Source: Spirochaetaceae bacterium | Lineage (GTDB): Bacteria; Spirochaetota; Spirochaetia; Treponematales; Breznakiellaceae | Reading direction: 5' to 3' | Length of the DNA stretch: 7,530 bases | Assembly: GCA_031290205.1 (NCBI GenBank) | Contig: JAITNZ010000233.1 | Location: forward strand, 1 to 7,530 | Shown: one piece after another, positions 1-6,094 of the stretch | Numbering within the stretch: position 1 is the first letter of the stretch | Layout of the letters: each line of letters begins with the position of its first letter | The notes under the pieces: model-generated | What the model saw: the letters and a program-made list of their open reading frames with translations, nothing else | Database searches by the model: none | Told to the model about the DNA's origin: nothing | Translations under genes and position numbers: made by a program

Positions 1-210
1 CGGCGCGCTGATAACGCCTTCTGAACAGCGGCTTTCGCTGGCGCTACGCCGTGCTAGATTAATTGCGTAAACACCCTCACCGATTCGGGTGCAATTATCG
101 GGCGAGGGGTCGACTTCCCCCCAGCACCGCTGATTTACCCAGAATTTGGAAGTGCACCCGTGGTGATGGGGGGACTAGCCAAAGCTAGGTTTTTTTTATA
201 CGATAGGTGT
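1..210. other. Leading intergenic region, no gene seen
   Basis: No open frame with a credible start or protein-like composition is visible on either strand here. The stretch is rich in short self-complementary segments, for example CACC/GGTG around 78-91 and GGGG/CCCC around 116-120. It ends in the terminator-like stem listed separately. It may be the tail of an upstream gene's 3' region, a decayed repeat, or an unrecognised structured RNA. I cannot tell which, and I see no similarity to the inverted repeat at the other end of the window. Confidence 0.5.
175..197 (+). terminator. Weak terminator-like hairpin with T-run
   Basis: The stem is CTAGC (175-179) paired with GCTAG (184-188) around a 4-nt loop, followed by G and eight consecutive T (190-197). 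The T-run is typical of intrinsic termination, but the stem has only 5 bp. It sits 13 nt before the ATG of the CAP lipoprotein gene. It could end transcription from outside the window or act as a leader attenuator for that gene. Confidence 0.4.
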
Positions 211-849
211 ATGCAGAAAAAAAATGAAAGTAGATTTTGGGTTTGCGCTCGGGGCGCGGCTCTTTTGTTCGCGTCCTTTGCGTTGAGCGCCTGTAGCATG
301 GACGCTGAAGTTAGTGATGATTATATGCACTCCCAGGAACGGCAAATTATTGCCGCGCTGAATGAGGTGCGCGCCGATCCGGGTGGCTGGTGCGAACGAA
401 ATGGTTTACCGATGCTCGATGGAACACCGGCTGGAGAAGCGCTCCACATGACTCAGACAGCGGGACCGCTGGAGTCGAAAGTGGGATTGTTTCTTTCCGC
501 CAAATACTGGACGAAGGCGATGACGGCAAGCGGGCAGATGTCCCATGACGCAATGAACAGCCGTTTCAGCAAATACGGGTCATGGGAGCGTAAAATAGGC
601 GAAAATGTCGGTCCCTCCAGCATTGGGGTACAGGCATCCGGACCGCCTGATTCCGACAACAATTATGGTGCGCGGGTTGTAAATGAGTTTATCCGCGACA
701 GAAATGTTGACGGCAAAGGGCACCGTCAAAATATTATGGACGCGGATTTTAGATACGTCGGTATATCACTAAACGGTGGTTTCGTTGCGATGGAGTTTGC
801 CGCCGGATACACGAGCAATCCCGGACTCACTGGTCACGAAGAGGATTAA
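211..849 (+). CDS. CAP/SCP-like (YkwD-type) domain lipoprotein
   Basis: This is a 212-aa protein read from ATG 211. The N-terminus has basic residues, a hydrophobic stretch (about 15-27) and the lipobox LSAC with Cys28, so it is a predicted lipoprotein. Residues about 40-202 match the bacterial CAP (SCP/PR-1-like) family: LNEVRADP near 50-57, SHD with His112, GEN with Glu131, VVNEF near 156-160, GHRQNIM with His171 and VGI near 183-185. These His and Glu residues are the usual CAP cavity residues. The molecular role of bacterial CAP proteins is mostly unknown. An in-frame GTG exists at 160, but that extension would run through the hairpin and T-run and put a non-signal segment before the signal peptide, so I reject it. 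The ribosome-binding site is poor (AGG at 205-207, only 3 nt away). The gene converges on glnK. Confidence 0.85.
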   Translation: MQKKNESRFWVCARGAALLFASFALSACSMDAEVSDDYMHSQERQIIAALNEVRADPGGWCERNGLPMLDGTPAGEALHMTQTAGPLESKVGLFLSAKYWTKAMTASGQMSHDAMNSRFSKYGSWERKIGENVGPSSIGVQASGPPDSDNNYGARVVNEFIRDRNVDGKGHRQNIMDADFRYVGISLNGGFVAMEFAAGYTSNPGLTGHEED

Positions 850-863
850 CTTTTTACAGAGGG

Positions 864-911
864 GGGAAGGGAGAAGAAAATCTCAGGTCATCTGCACGCG
901 CTCCGCTTCCC
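864..911. other. Imperfect hairpin between convergent genes
   Basis: GGGAAGGGAG (864-873) pairs with CTCCGCTTCCC (901-911) with one bulged base, giving about 10 bp around a 27-nt loop. It fills most of the 61-bp gap between the CAP gene stop and the glnK stop and touches the glnK stop codon. There is no T-run on either side, so it is not a classical intrinsic terminator. It may still act as a shared 3' end structure. Confidence 0.3.
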
Positions 912-1252
912 TACCCTATCGCTTCCGAGCCGGTTTCGCCGGTGCGGATGCGGATGCATTCTTCGATGGGGAGGATAAAAATTTTCCCATCGCCAATTTC
1001 GCCTGAACGGGCGCCGGCGATGATTGCGTCGATAGTCGGCTGGACATAATTGTCGTTCACGGCAATCTCGATGCGAATCTTTTTCAAGAGGTTCACTTCG
1101 ACCTCGACGCCGCGATACTGCTCCTTGTGCCCGCCCTGCTGTCCGCAGCCCATCGCGTTGGTAACGGAAATTTTCCGCACTTCCGCCTTGTAAAGCGCCT
1201 CTTTCACCTCATTCAACGCATGAGGCTGAATATACGCAACAATCAATTTCAT
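911..1252 (-). CDS. glnK: PII nitrogen-regulatory protein (GlnK/GlnB family)
   Basis: This 113-aa PII protein aligns without gaps to E. coli GlnB numbering. PII trimers sense 2-oxoglutarate and ATP/ADP, and GlnK-type members block the AmtB channel by inserting T-loop Arg47. Visible conserved residues are Gly35, Gly37, Gln39, Gly41, His42, Tyr46, Arg47, Gly48, Lys58, the GDGKIF segment with Lys90, and Arg101/Arg103 in IRIRTGE. Position 51, the uridylylated Tyr in enterobacteria, is Val (RGVEVEV), so uridylylation at that site is not possible. Similar REVEV-type T-loops occur in archaeal GlnK. Lys85 is replaced by Glu. The ATG at 1252 has a good Shine-Dalgarno AGGAG at 1264-1260, 7 nt away. The gene lies 176 bp downstream of amtB on the same strand, which favours the glnK label over glnB. 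Confidence 0.95.
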   Translation of the reverse strand: MKLIVAYIQPHALNEVKEALYKAEVRKISVTNAMGCGQQGGHKEQYRGVEVEVNLLKKIRIEIAVNDNYVQPTIDAIIAGARSGEIGDGKIFILPIEECIRIRTGETGSEAIG

Positions 1253-1341
1253 TTTTTTTCTCCTTTTATGTGTTTAATCTCTACAGGTTAAGAATAAATA
1301 ACCACAAACGGAAGAAGGGAAATAGGGTCGGGGGTTCTATT

Positions 1342-1369
1342 TGAAATAACAGAATATTACATGAAATAA
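1342..1369. promoter_or_regulatory. Paired TGAAATAA repeats 20 bp apart, possible operator
   Basis: TGAAATAA occurs at 1342-1349 and again at 1362-1369, exactly 20 bp (about two helical turns) apart, in the AT-rich gap between amtB and glnK. The first copy lies within TATTTGAAATA, a near-palindrome; the second lies within ATTACATGAAAT, a weaker one. The same-face spacing suits a dimeric regulator upstream of glnK. No known operator consensus is recognised, so this is a candidate only. Confidence 0.25.
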
Positions 1370-1393
1370 ACTAATACTCCGAAGTAAAATCTT

Positions 1394-1427
1394 CCCCATC
1401 CCCCATCCCCCATCCCCCATCCCCCAT
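1394..1427 (-). repeat. Five-copy 7-bp G-rich tandem array (ATGGGGG)
   Basis: On the + strand the unit CCCCCAT repeats with a 7-bp period (1394-1399 short first unit, then 1400-1406, 1407-1413, 1414-1420, 1421-1427). On the amtB/glnK sense strand this is five G-runs of four or five G separated by AT. That satisfies the G-quadruplex pattern with 2-nt loops. It begins 1 nt after the amtB stop codon, so it would lie in any amtB-glnK transcript. Confidence 0.85.
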
Positions 1428-1428
1428 C

Positions 1429-2853
1429 TTAGACGCTACTAAAAATCTGAAATCCGCTGTAGGCGTCGGCTTTGTGCTCGCAAATGTCCAGCCCCATAAG
1501 TTCTTCTTTCGCGCTGACGCGGAGCCCCGCACTCAGTTTGATAGCGAGGAAGAGGATGAGGCTGGTAGCGACCGTCCATGCGCCGACGGCGAGGACGCCG
1601 ACCGCTTGATGCCCCAATTGGGTGAATCCGCCGCCGTGGAGGAGACCTAGCACTCCGTCTTCGGGGGCATTTGCCCAGATACCGACGGCGAGCGTGCCCC
1701 AGATGCCGTTGACAAGGTGGACGGAAGTGGCGCCGACCGGGTCGTCTATCTTCAAAACTTTGTCGATAAATTCGACGGAGAAGACGACGAGGATGCCGCC
1801 TATAAAACCGATGATGATAGCCGCGCCCGGCGAGACGACCGCGCAGGGGGCGGTGATGGCGACCAAGCCTGCGAGCAGCCCGTTGAGCGTCATCGAACAG
1901 TCGGGCTTTTTGAACCACGCCCACGAGGTGAACATCGCGGCGATTGCGCCGGCGGAGGCGGCGAGGGCGGTGGTCACGCAGACGCGGGAGATGGCGGCGC
2001 CGCTCCATATACTGCCGCCGCCGAGGGCGGTACCGGTCGAGGCGCCGTTGAAGCCGAACCAGCCGAAGAAGAGGAGGAGGCAGCCGAGGCAGACGAAGGG
2101 GATGTTGTGTCCGGGGAATGCCTTTACGGAAATTTTGCCGTCCGCGCCTTTCACATATTTGCCGATACGGGGACCGAGGACGACGGCGCCGACGAGGGCT
2201 GCCCAGCCGCCGACCGAATGGACGACGGTGGAGCCGGCAAAGTCATGGAAGCCGAGCTTGGCGAGCCAGCCGTCGGCGCTCCAAATCCAATGCCCCTGAA
2301 TCGGGTAGATCAATGCCGAGATGAACACCGTGTAGATAAGGTAGGATTTGAACTTGGTGCGTTCTGCCATCGCGCCGGAGACGATCGTCGCCGCCGTTGC
2401 GGCAAAGACGACCTGAAAGAGCCATGATTTGTAAAAACCGGCGTTGGCGTCGTCGAGGAGCAACGCCATCGGTCCGTTAAAAAACTGGTCTGTCCCGATG
2501 AAGCCGCCGAAGTCCGCGCCGTACATGAAGCCCCAGCCGAGCGCCCAGAAAGCAAGCGCGCCGAAACAGAAGTCTATCATGTTCTTCATGGTGATGTTCG
2601 TCGCGTTTTTTGCGCGGGTCAAACCGGTTTCGACGAGGGCGAAGCCCGCCTGCATGATGAAAACGAGAATCGCGCCGATAAAGAGCCAGATGACATCCAG
2701 CGAGAAGGCGAGCGATTCAAGCGCGGCGGCGTCTGCAATTGCGCTCACACCGGCGGCTGCCGCCAGCGCGGCGCTAGCCGGCGAACCCTGAGCAGATACG
2801 GAAACGCCTACCGCAAAGAGCAGCGTCCCCAAAACAATTTTTTTCCCCCGCAT
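1429..2853 (-). CDS. amtB: Ammonium transporter AmtB (Amt/Mep/Rh family)
   Basis: This is a 474-aa inner-membrane ammonium channel. A signal peptide (about 1-21) and an Ala-rich stretch (about 25-48) precede the channel domain, so the N-terminus is longer than in E. coli AmtB. Family landmarks are IMQAGFALVETGLTRAKN (66-83), SGAMAERTKF (159-168), the signature DFAGSTVVHSVGGWAALVGA (204-223) with Asp204, the twin pore histidines His212 and His379, GWFGFN (264-269), DDPVGATSVHLVNGIWG (370-386), and the C-terminal tail EELMGLDICEH, which in this family contacts PII. The ATG at 2853 has a strong Shine-Dalgarno AGGAGG (2863-2858). glnK follows 176 bp downstream, the usual functional partnership although in the order amtB-glnK. 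Long open frames opposite and within this gene are consequences of its GC-rich codons. Confidence 0.97.
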   Translation of the reverse strand: MRGKKIVLGTLLFAVGVSVSAQGSPASAALAAAAGVSAIADAAALESLAFSLDVIWLFIGAILVFIMQAGFALVETGLTRAKNATNITMKNMIDFCFGALAFWALGWGFMYGADFGGFIGTDQFFNGPMALLLDDANAGFYKSWLFQVVFAATAATIVSGAMAERTKFKSYLIYTVFISALIYPIQGHWIWSADGWLAKLGFHDFAGSTVVHSVGGWAALVGAVVLGPRIGKYVKGADGKISVKAFPGHNIPFVCLGCLLLFFGWFGFNGASTGTALGGGSIWSGAAISRVCVTTALAASAGAIAAMFTSWAWFKKPDCSMTLNGLLAGLVAITAPCAVVSPGAAIIIGFIGGILVVFSVEFIDKVLKIDDPVGATSVHLVNGIWGTLAVGIWANAPEDGVLGLLHGGGFTQLGHQAVGVLAVGAWTVATSLILFLAIKLSAGLRVSAKEELMGLDICEHKADAYSGFQIFSSV

Positions 2854-2897
2854 TATTCCTCCTAATTTTTTTTACCACGAATTTGAATTAGGGATAC

Positions 2898-2926
2898 ATC
2901 ATACCACGCACCTCAAGTTTGAACAA
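2898..2926 (-). promoter_or_regulatory. Putative sigma70 promoter of amtB
   Basis: On the minus strand, -35 TTGTTC (2926-2921) and -10 TATGAT (2903-2898) are separated by 17 bp. The -10 is preceded by TGG, giving an extended -10. The predicted start is near 2890, leaving a 5' leader of about 37 nt with the AGGAGG site. The -35 matches only 3 of 6 consensus bases. I found no GG-N10-GC element typical of a sigma54 promoter, although amtB is often controlled that way in proteobacteria. Confidence 0.5.
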
Positions 2927-2966
2927 TAGTAATACCGTCGGCGTCGGCACATTGACAAATTGCGGA

Positions 2967-4235
2967 TTAATTTTCCATGATGGTTATTTCTACGCGGCGG
3001 TTTTTTCGGCGTCCTTCTTCGGTGTCGTTACTGGCGACCGGACGGGAGGCGCCGTAGCCCCGCGTGATTATCCTGCTTGCCGGGCGCACCTTTTCGCCGA
3101 CAAAGTATCCCGCGACGGCGGCGGCGCGCTGTTCTGAGAGCGGGACGCGGAACTCAGCCTTGCCCGCCTGCGCGGTATGCCCGCCGACAAGTATATCTCG
3201 CGAGTTGTATTTGCGTAAGATTTCGGCAATTTTATCAAGCTTAAGTTTTTCCGAAGGAAGCAATTCGGCGGAATCCGCCGCAAATTGAATGTCTTCCATA
3301 CTGATAGCGATGCCCTCGTCAACAACGCGCACGCTTGCATCTTCAATGCCCAGCGTTTTCAGGTCTGCCTCTATCTCGCGGGCGACATCTTCTTTATCGA
3401 GTGTCTCAGCCTCTAAGAGCTCGGTGTTGGTAACGCCCTTAAAAAGGTAGACATCACCGCTACTCAGTTCGAAGCGCAATTCAAATTCATCGTCTGCGGC
3501 GGCGATCGCCCCGCGCTCAGCATCCCAATAAATCGTTTGTTTTGATTTTCCCCGTATGTTTTTGATGCCGGGTTTTACCGCCTCTTCAGTTTTATTTTTT
3601 TTATCAGTTAGATAGGTGCGCGGATTGTCCTCGAAACCTTCGCGTTTAAAGAGCGTATAGTCGATAGTAAAAACCTTATAGGTTTTATTATTCCGTTCCC
3701 GCTCGCCGACGTAGGTGTTGTTTGCGGTAAACGGAATTTCGTAAGGAGATGCCATGTTAAAAACTTTGCGTAAATCTAAAACTTCATTCGCGCGGTTTAA
3801 CCATGTATGCCCCGGCTGGATATCGTTTACGGGAAAGCAAGGAACATTCCGTGCGCTCGGCATAAAATACTTTTTATCTATCGTAATATTTCCACGATTA
3901 TCTCGTGCGAATACAGAATTATATTCTTCTTCCCCCCACTGCAGCCGCTTTTCATTATTAGCTTCGATTATTTCTTCGGCAACATTGAAAACCGCGCTAT
4001 GCTTTGCAATACCGTTATCAATACCGGTAACTTCAGATGCCATCCTATTTACCATATTTGATGTCTGCATTAGTTTACCGTTCAGATAGGCTTCTTCTTT
4101 TGTCGTCGAGATATATCGGTATTTATCGCCTGTTTTATGCTTGAACGTAAATACATCAGCAGCTAAGAAGTGAGGCACGCTGAGGAGGAGAACAGCCAAG
4201 CAAGCTCTACGCAAAGATAGGGTGAGATAACGCAT
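2967..4235 (-). CDS. OmpA-family envelope protein with divergent DAP-binding motif
   Basis: This 422-aa exported protein has a signal peptide about 1-26 (basic MRYLTLSLRR, hydrophobic core, probable cleavage before DVFTF). There is no lipobox. Residues about 27-290 form a region I do not recognise. A short segment about 285-315 leads into the C-terminal OmpA-like domain (about 316-420): IQFAADSAELLPSE, VGGHTAQAG, LSEQRAAAV, GYGASRPVASNDTEEGRRKNRRVEI. In E. coli OmpA an Asp and an Arg hold the diaminopimelate of peptidoglycan. Here the Arg is kept (Arg370) and the Asp position is Ala355. Treponemes are reported to carry ornithine in place of diaminopimelate, which may explain this. Its ATG is 5 nt after the stop of the upstream lipoprotein gene, and its AGG ribosome-binding site overlaps that stop, so the two are probably co-translated. 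Confidence 0.88.
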   Translation of the reverse strand: MRYLTLSLRRACLAVLLLSVPHFLAADVFTFKHKTGDKYRYISTTKEEAYLNGKLMQTSNMVNRMASEVTGIDNGIAKHSAVFNVAEEIIEANNEKRLQWGEEEYNSVFARDNRGNITIDKKYFMPSARNVPCFPVNDIQPGHTWLNRANEVLDLRKVFNMASPYEIPFTANNTYVGERERNNKTYKVFTIDYTLFKREGFEDNPRTYLTDKKNKTEEAVKPGIKNIRGKSKQTIYWDAERGAIAAADDEFELRFELSSGDVYLFKGVTNTELLEAETLDKEDVAREIEADLKTLGIEDASVRVVDEGIAISMEDIQFAADSAELLPSEKLKLDKIAEILRKYNSRDILVGGHTAQAGKAEFRVPLSEQRAAAVAGYFVGEKVRPASRIITRGYGASRPVASNDTEEGRRKNRRVEITIMEN

Positions 4236-4240
4236 ACTTT

Positions 4241-5494
4241 CTACCTGTTGGCGCCTGTAAGCTGCGAAACTAGGGCGTTTAACACATCGGGAGTGTTCTC
4301 GATGGTATCGAAGTTGATAGAGCCGCCTTTTTTAAGAACATCATTTTCTATACCGATGATTTCGGCAAGGATTTCATTTCTTGAATTATAAACCGCAATC
4401 TTGCTACTAAGGACAAAATCGGCGGGAGTTAGATCCCTATTGGTAACATTCACATTTTTTATATCCACACGCCTTTTTTCAAAATCAATCACTGCCGCAT
4501 CAATATTTTCTGTGCGGGGAAACACATTGTATACAGTGGTGTTTGCTATCTGTATCGCAAGCAGCTGCGTAAGTATTATCGCATCATTTTTACTTACCCC
4601 TTTTGGCGGAACAGCCATAAGCTCGACAGAAAGTTTTGGCGCATTATATGCCCGTCGTGTAACAACAGCCGTAATCTTTCGTGTCATCTGAGAAAAAAAT
4701 GATGGGAGTTCCTGGACATCGCTATATTTTCGGTAATCACCGGCAAGCTGTTGTTTTGTGTGTGCGTCGAGCACGACGGTAAAAAATATTTTTTCATAGC
4801 CGATGGTTTTGGCGAAACTCGCCATGATATAATCGGCGTGGACGCCTTCGCCGGCATCGAAGAGCGAGACGTAGGACTGCTCGGTAAGAATGTTTTTTCG
4901 TATAACAGGCGTGACAGGCACCACATAAAAATTGGTGTGTATCGCATCCTCGTTCGCTAAATGCCACGCGATAGTTTCCGCCGTATATTCGTCAAGACCG
5001 ATAACAGGAAGAACGGCAAGCCGCCATCCGTCCGGCTGCGGCGGGCTTGGAGTTGGTCTGATATTTACCGTGGGCGGCGGACTTGCAACAGGAGGCGCAC
5101 TTACAACAGGCGGCGGACTTACAACAGGCGGCGGACTCACGACAGGCGGCGGACTCACGACAGGAACCGGAGACGGCGGGGGAACTGGAACGGGAACGGG
5201 AACCGGAGCAGGAACGGGCGGTGTAACTGCGGGCGTAGGCGCTGCCGCAACCGGACGCCTGAGCAAATGGGAGAGAATCATTACCGGATTTTCCTGATTG
5301 GCAAGGCGGACACTGTAAGAATTCGTATCCAGACTGACGCGGACTATCGTTCCTTGCGCCCGTGCATATTCGCCGCCGGTTATGCTGACTGTATCGCCGA
5401 CCATAAATGCGGGCTGGCTTTTTTTCACTGGAACGCTACTACATCCAATAAGGAATAGAACGCTTATCAGCACAAAACCTAAAATCCTTTTCAT
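4241..5494 (-). CDS. Lipoprotein with KOW/SH3-like segment, Pro-rich linker and duplicated LpoB/TolB-N-like domain
   Basis: This is a 417-aa predicted lipoprotein. Its signal ends in the lipobox LIGC with Cys18. Residues about 28-80 (FMVGDTVSITGGEYARAQGTIVRV...) look like a small KOW/SH3-type barrel. Residues about 81-154 are a proline-rich spacer with VP dipeptides and five PPP-type hexapeptides. Residues 157-281 (WRLAVLPVIGL, VIRKNILTEQSY, HADYIMASF) resemble the fold of LpoB or TolB N-terminal domains. Residues 287-414 repeat the same order of elements (KLSVELMAV, VYNVFPR, PADFVLSSK), so the domain seems duplicated. A spacer crossing the periplasm and an LpoB-like head suggest a role at peptidoglycan, but this is inference. 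The ATG at 5494 has GGAG 9 nt upstream. It is the first gene of the pair with the OmpA-family protein. Confidence 0.85.
   Translation of the reverse strand: MKRILGFVLISVLFLIGCSSVPVKKSQPAFMVGDTVSITGGEYARAQGTIVRVSLDTNSYSVRLANQENPVMILSHLLRRPVAAAPTPAVTPPVPAPVPVPVPVPPPSPVPVVSPPPVVSPPPVVSPPPVVSAPPVASPPPTVNIRPTPSPPQPDGWRLAVLPVIGLDEYTAETIAWHLANEDAIHTNFYVVPVTPVIRKNILTEQSYVSLFDAGEGVHADYIMASFAKTIGYEKIFFTVVLDAHTKQQLAGDYRKYSDVQELPSFFSQMTRKITAVVTRRAYNAPKLSVELMAVPPKGVSKNDAIILTQLLAIQIANTTVYNVFPRTENIDAAVIDFEKRRVDIKNVNVTNRDLTPADFVLSSKIAVYNSRNEILAEIIGIENDVLKKGGSINFDTIENTPDVLNALVSQLTGANR
5073..5162. repeat. Five 18-bp coding tandem repeats (Pro-rich linker)
   Basis: Five consecutive 18-bp units (5073-5090, 5091-5108, 5109-5126, 5127-5144, 5145-5162) encode six-residue units of the VVSPPP type in the lipoprotein. 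The last two units are identical and the earlier ones differ by a few bases, which points to recent expansion. A 6-bp periodic stretch encoding Val-Pro dipeptides follows at about 5181-5218. Because 18 and 6 are multiples of three, copy changes would alter linker length without a frameshift. Confidence 0.85.
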
Positions 5495-5523
5495 GTACCA
5501 TTTCTCCGTAAATGCACAGTTTC

Positions 5524-5552
5524 TCTTTACAATTGTCGGCGTCTTAAATCAA
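5524..5552 (-). promoter_or_regulatory. Possible promoter of the lipoprotein-OmpA operon
   Basis: On the minus strand, TTGATT (5552-5547) and TAAAGA (5529-5524) are 17 bp apart. They predict a start near 5517 and a leader of about 22 nt that contains the GGAG site. The -10 match is poor. The -35 lies 4 bp from the -35 of the divergent CarD promoter, so the two would be back to back. Confidence 0.3.
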
Positions 5553-5556
5553 TATC

Positions 5557-5585
5557 TTGAAAAATTATTTTTTATGGGCTATTAT
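5557..5585 (+). promoter_or_regulatory. Sigma70-type promoter of the CarD gene
   Basis: -35 TTGAAA (5557-5562) and -10 TATTAT (5580-5585) each match the consensus at 5 of 6 positions and are exactly 17 bp apart. Counting 7 nt beyond the -10 puts the transcription start at 5593, the A of the CarD ATG. This suggests a leaderless mRNA and rules out translation from the in-frame TTG at 5557, which is the -35 itself. Confidence 0.65.
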
Positions 5586-5592
5586 CTGTTTG

Positions 5593-6093
5593 ATGAGCGA
5601 TAGTAAATACACATTCAAACTAAAACAAAAAATAGTTTATCCCAGTCAGGGCGTCGGTTTAATTAAACAAATCGAGGAAAAAGAGTTTAAGGGCGAAAAA
5701 ATCCCCTATTATACGATTTTTCTTGACCGTTCCGACATGACAGTGATGGTTCCGGTTGGTAAAGCCGATGAGTTGGGGCTTCGGGCGATTGTTCCGCTGG
5801 AAGAAGCCGAGCACGCCCTTGAATTTATCGGACAGGACTTCGAGCCGAACACTTCGGACTGGAAGCTCCGCTATCAGCAGAATCTGGAACTCCTTAAAAA
5901 GGGAACTATCCTCGATATCGGCGCCATAGTCCGTTCGCTCTACCACCGTAGCAAGGTAAAAGATTTGCCGATTATGGAACGCAAGCTCTACGACCAGGCG
6001 CTCAATCTATTTGAGGATGAAATCGGACATGCGCTCAAGAAAACAAAAGAAGAAATTCAAAAAATGATTTTGGCGCGCCTCGAAAGCGAATAG
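5593..6093 (+). CDS. CarD/CdnL family RNA polymerase-binding regulator
   Basis: This is a 166-aa protein. CarD/CdnL proteins bind the RNA polymerase beta subunit through an N-terminal Tudor-like domain and stabilise the open promoter complex through a C-terminal helical domain. The N-terminal domain (about 6-65) shows IVYPSQGVGLIKQIEE, YYTIFL and MVPVGKADELGLR. The helical part (about 85-162) shows SDWKLRYQQN with Trp90, at the place of the Trp that wedges DNA in characterised CarD proteins, then LYHRSKVKDLPIMERKLYDQA. The size fits stand-alone CdnL rather than long CarD. Borrelia has a homologous regulator, LtpA. The ATG at 5593 is chosen because the family homology starts there and the promoter ends there. 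No Shine-Dalgarno is visible, which fits a leaderless start. The next gene begins 1 nt after its stop, so both are in one operon. Confidence 0.93.
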   Translation: MSDSKYTFKLKQKIVYPSQGVGLIKQIEEKEFKGEKIPYYTIFLDRSDMTVMVPVGKADELGLRAIVPLEEAEHALEFIGQDFEPNTSDWKLRYQQNLELLKKGTILDIGAIVRSLYHRSKVKDLPIMERKLYDQALNLFEDEIGHALKKTKEEIQKMILARLESE

Positions 6094-6094
6094 G

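Noticed and set aside
1..60. Integron attC-like site near the window start
   Set aside because: A TAACGCC-like string is present, but the paired core sites and the RYYYAAC/GTTRRRY consensus are not met.
160..210. Upstream GTG/ATG starts for the CAP lipoprotein
   Set aside because: The extension would translate the hairpin and T-run and would place a non-signal segment before a clean lipoprotein signal peptide beginning at 211.
1394..1427. CRISPR-like reading of the heptamer array
   Set aside because: The repeats are 7 bp, directly abutting, with no spacers; it is a simple tandem repeat.
1439..2427. Long frames on both strands within amtB (for example 1439-2008 minus, 1717-2427 plus, 1622-2299 plus)
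   Set aside because: They are low-complexity Arg-, Pro- or Asp/Gly-rich shadows of a well-supported amtB reading frame.
2854..2966. Sigma54/NtrC promoter for amtB
   Set aside because: No GG-N10-GC element at the required -24/-12 spacing was found; the extended -10 sigma70 site fits better.
4932..5458. Plus-strand Gly/Thr-rich and Arg-rich frames opposite the lipoprotein
   Set aside because: Their repetitive composition is the complement of the Pro-rich tandem repeats of the real minus-strand gene.
5557..5592. In-frame TTG start adding 12 residues to CarD
   Set aside because: The TTG is the -35 hexamer of the promoter and lies upstream of the predicted transcript start; family homology begins at the ATG at 5593.
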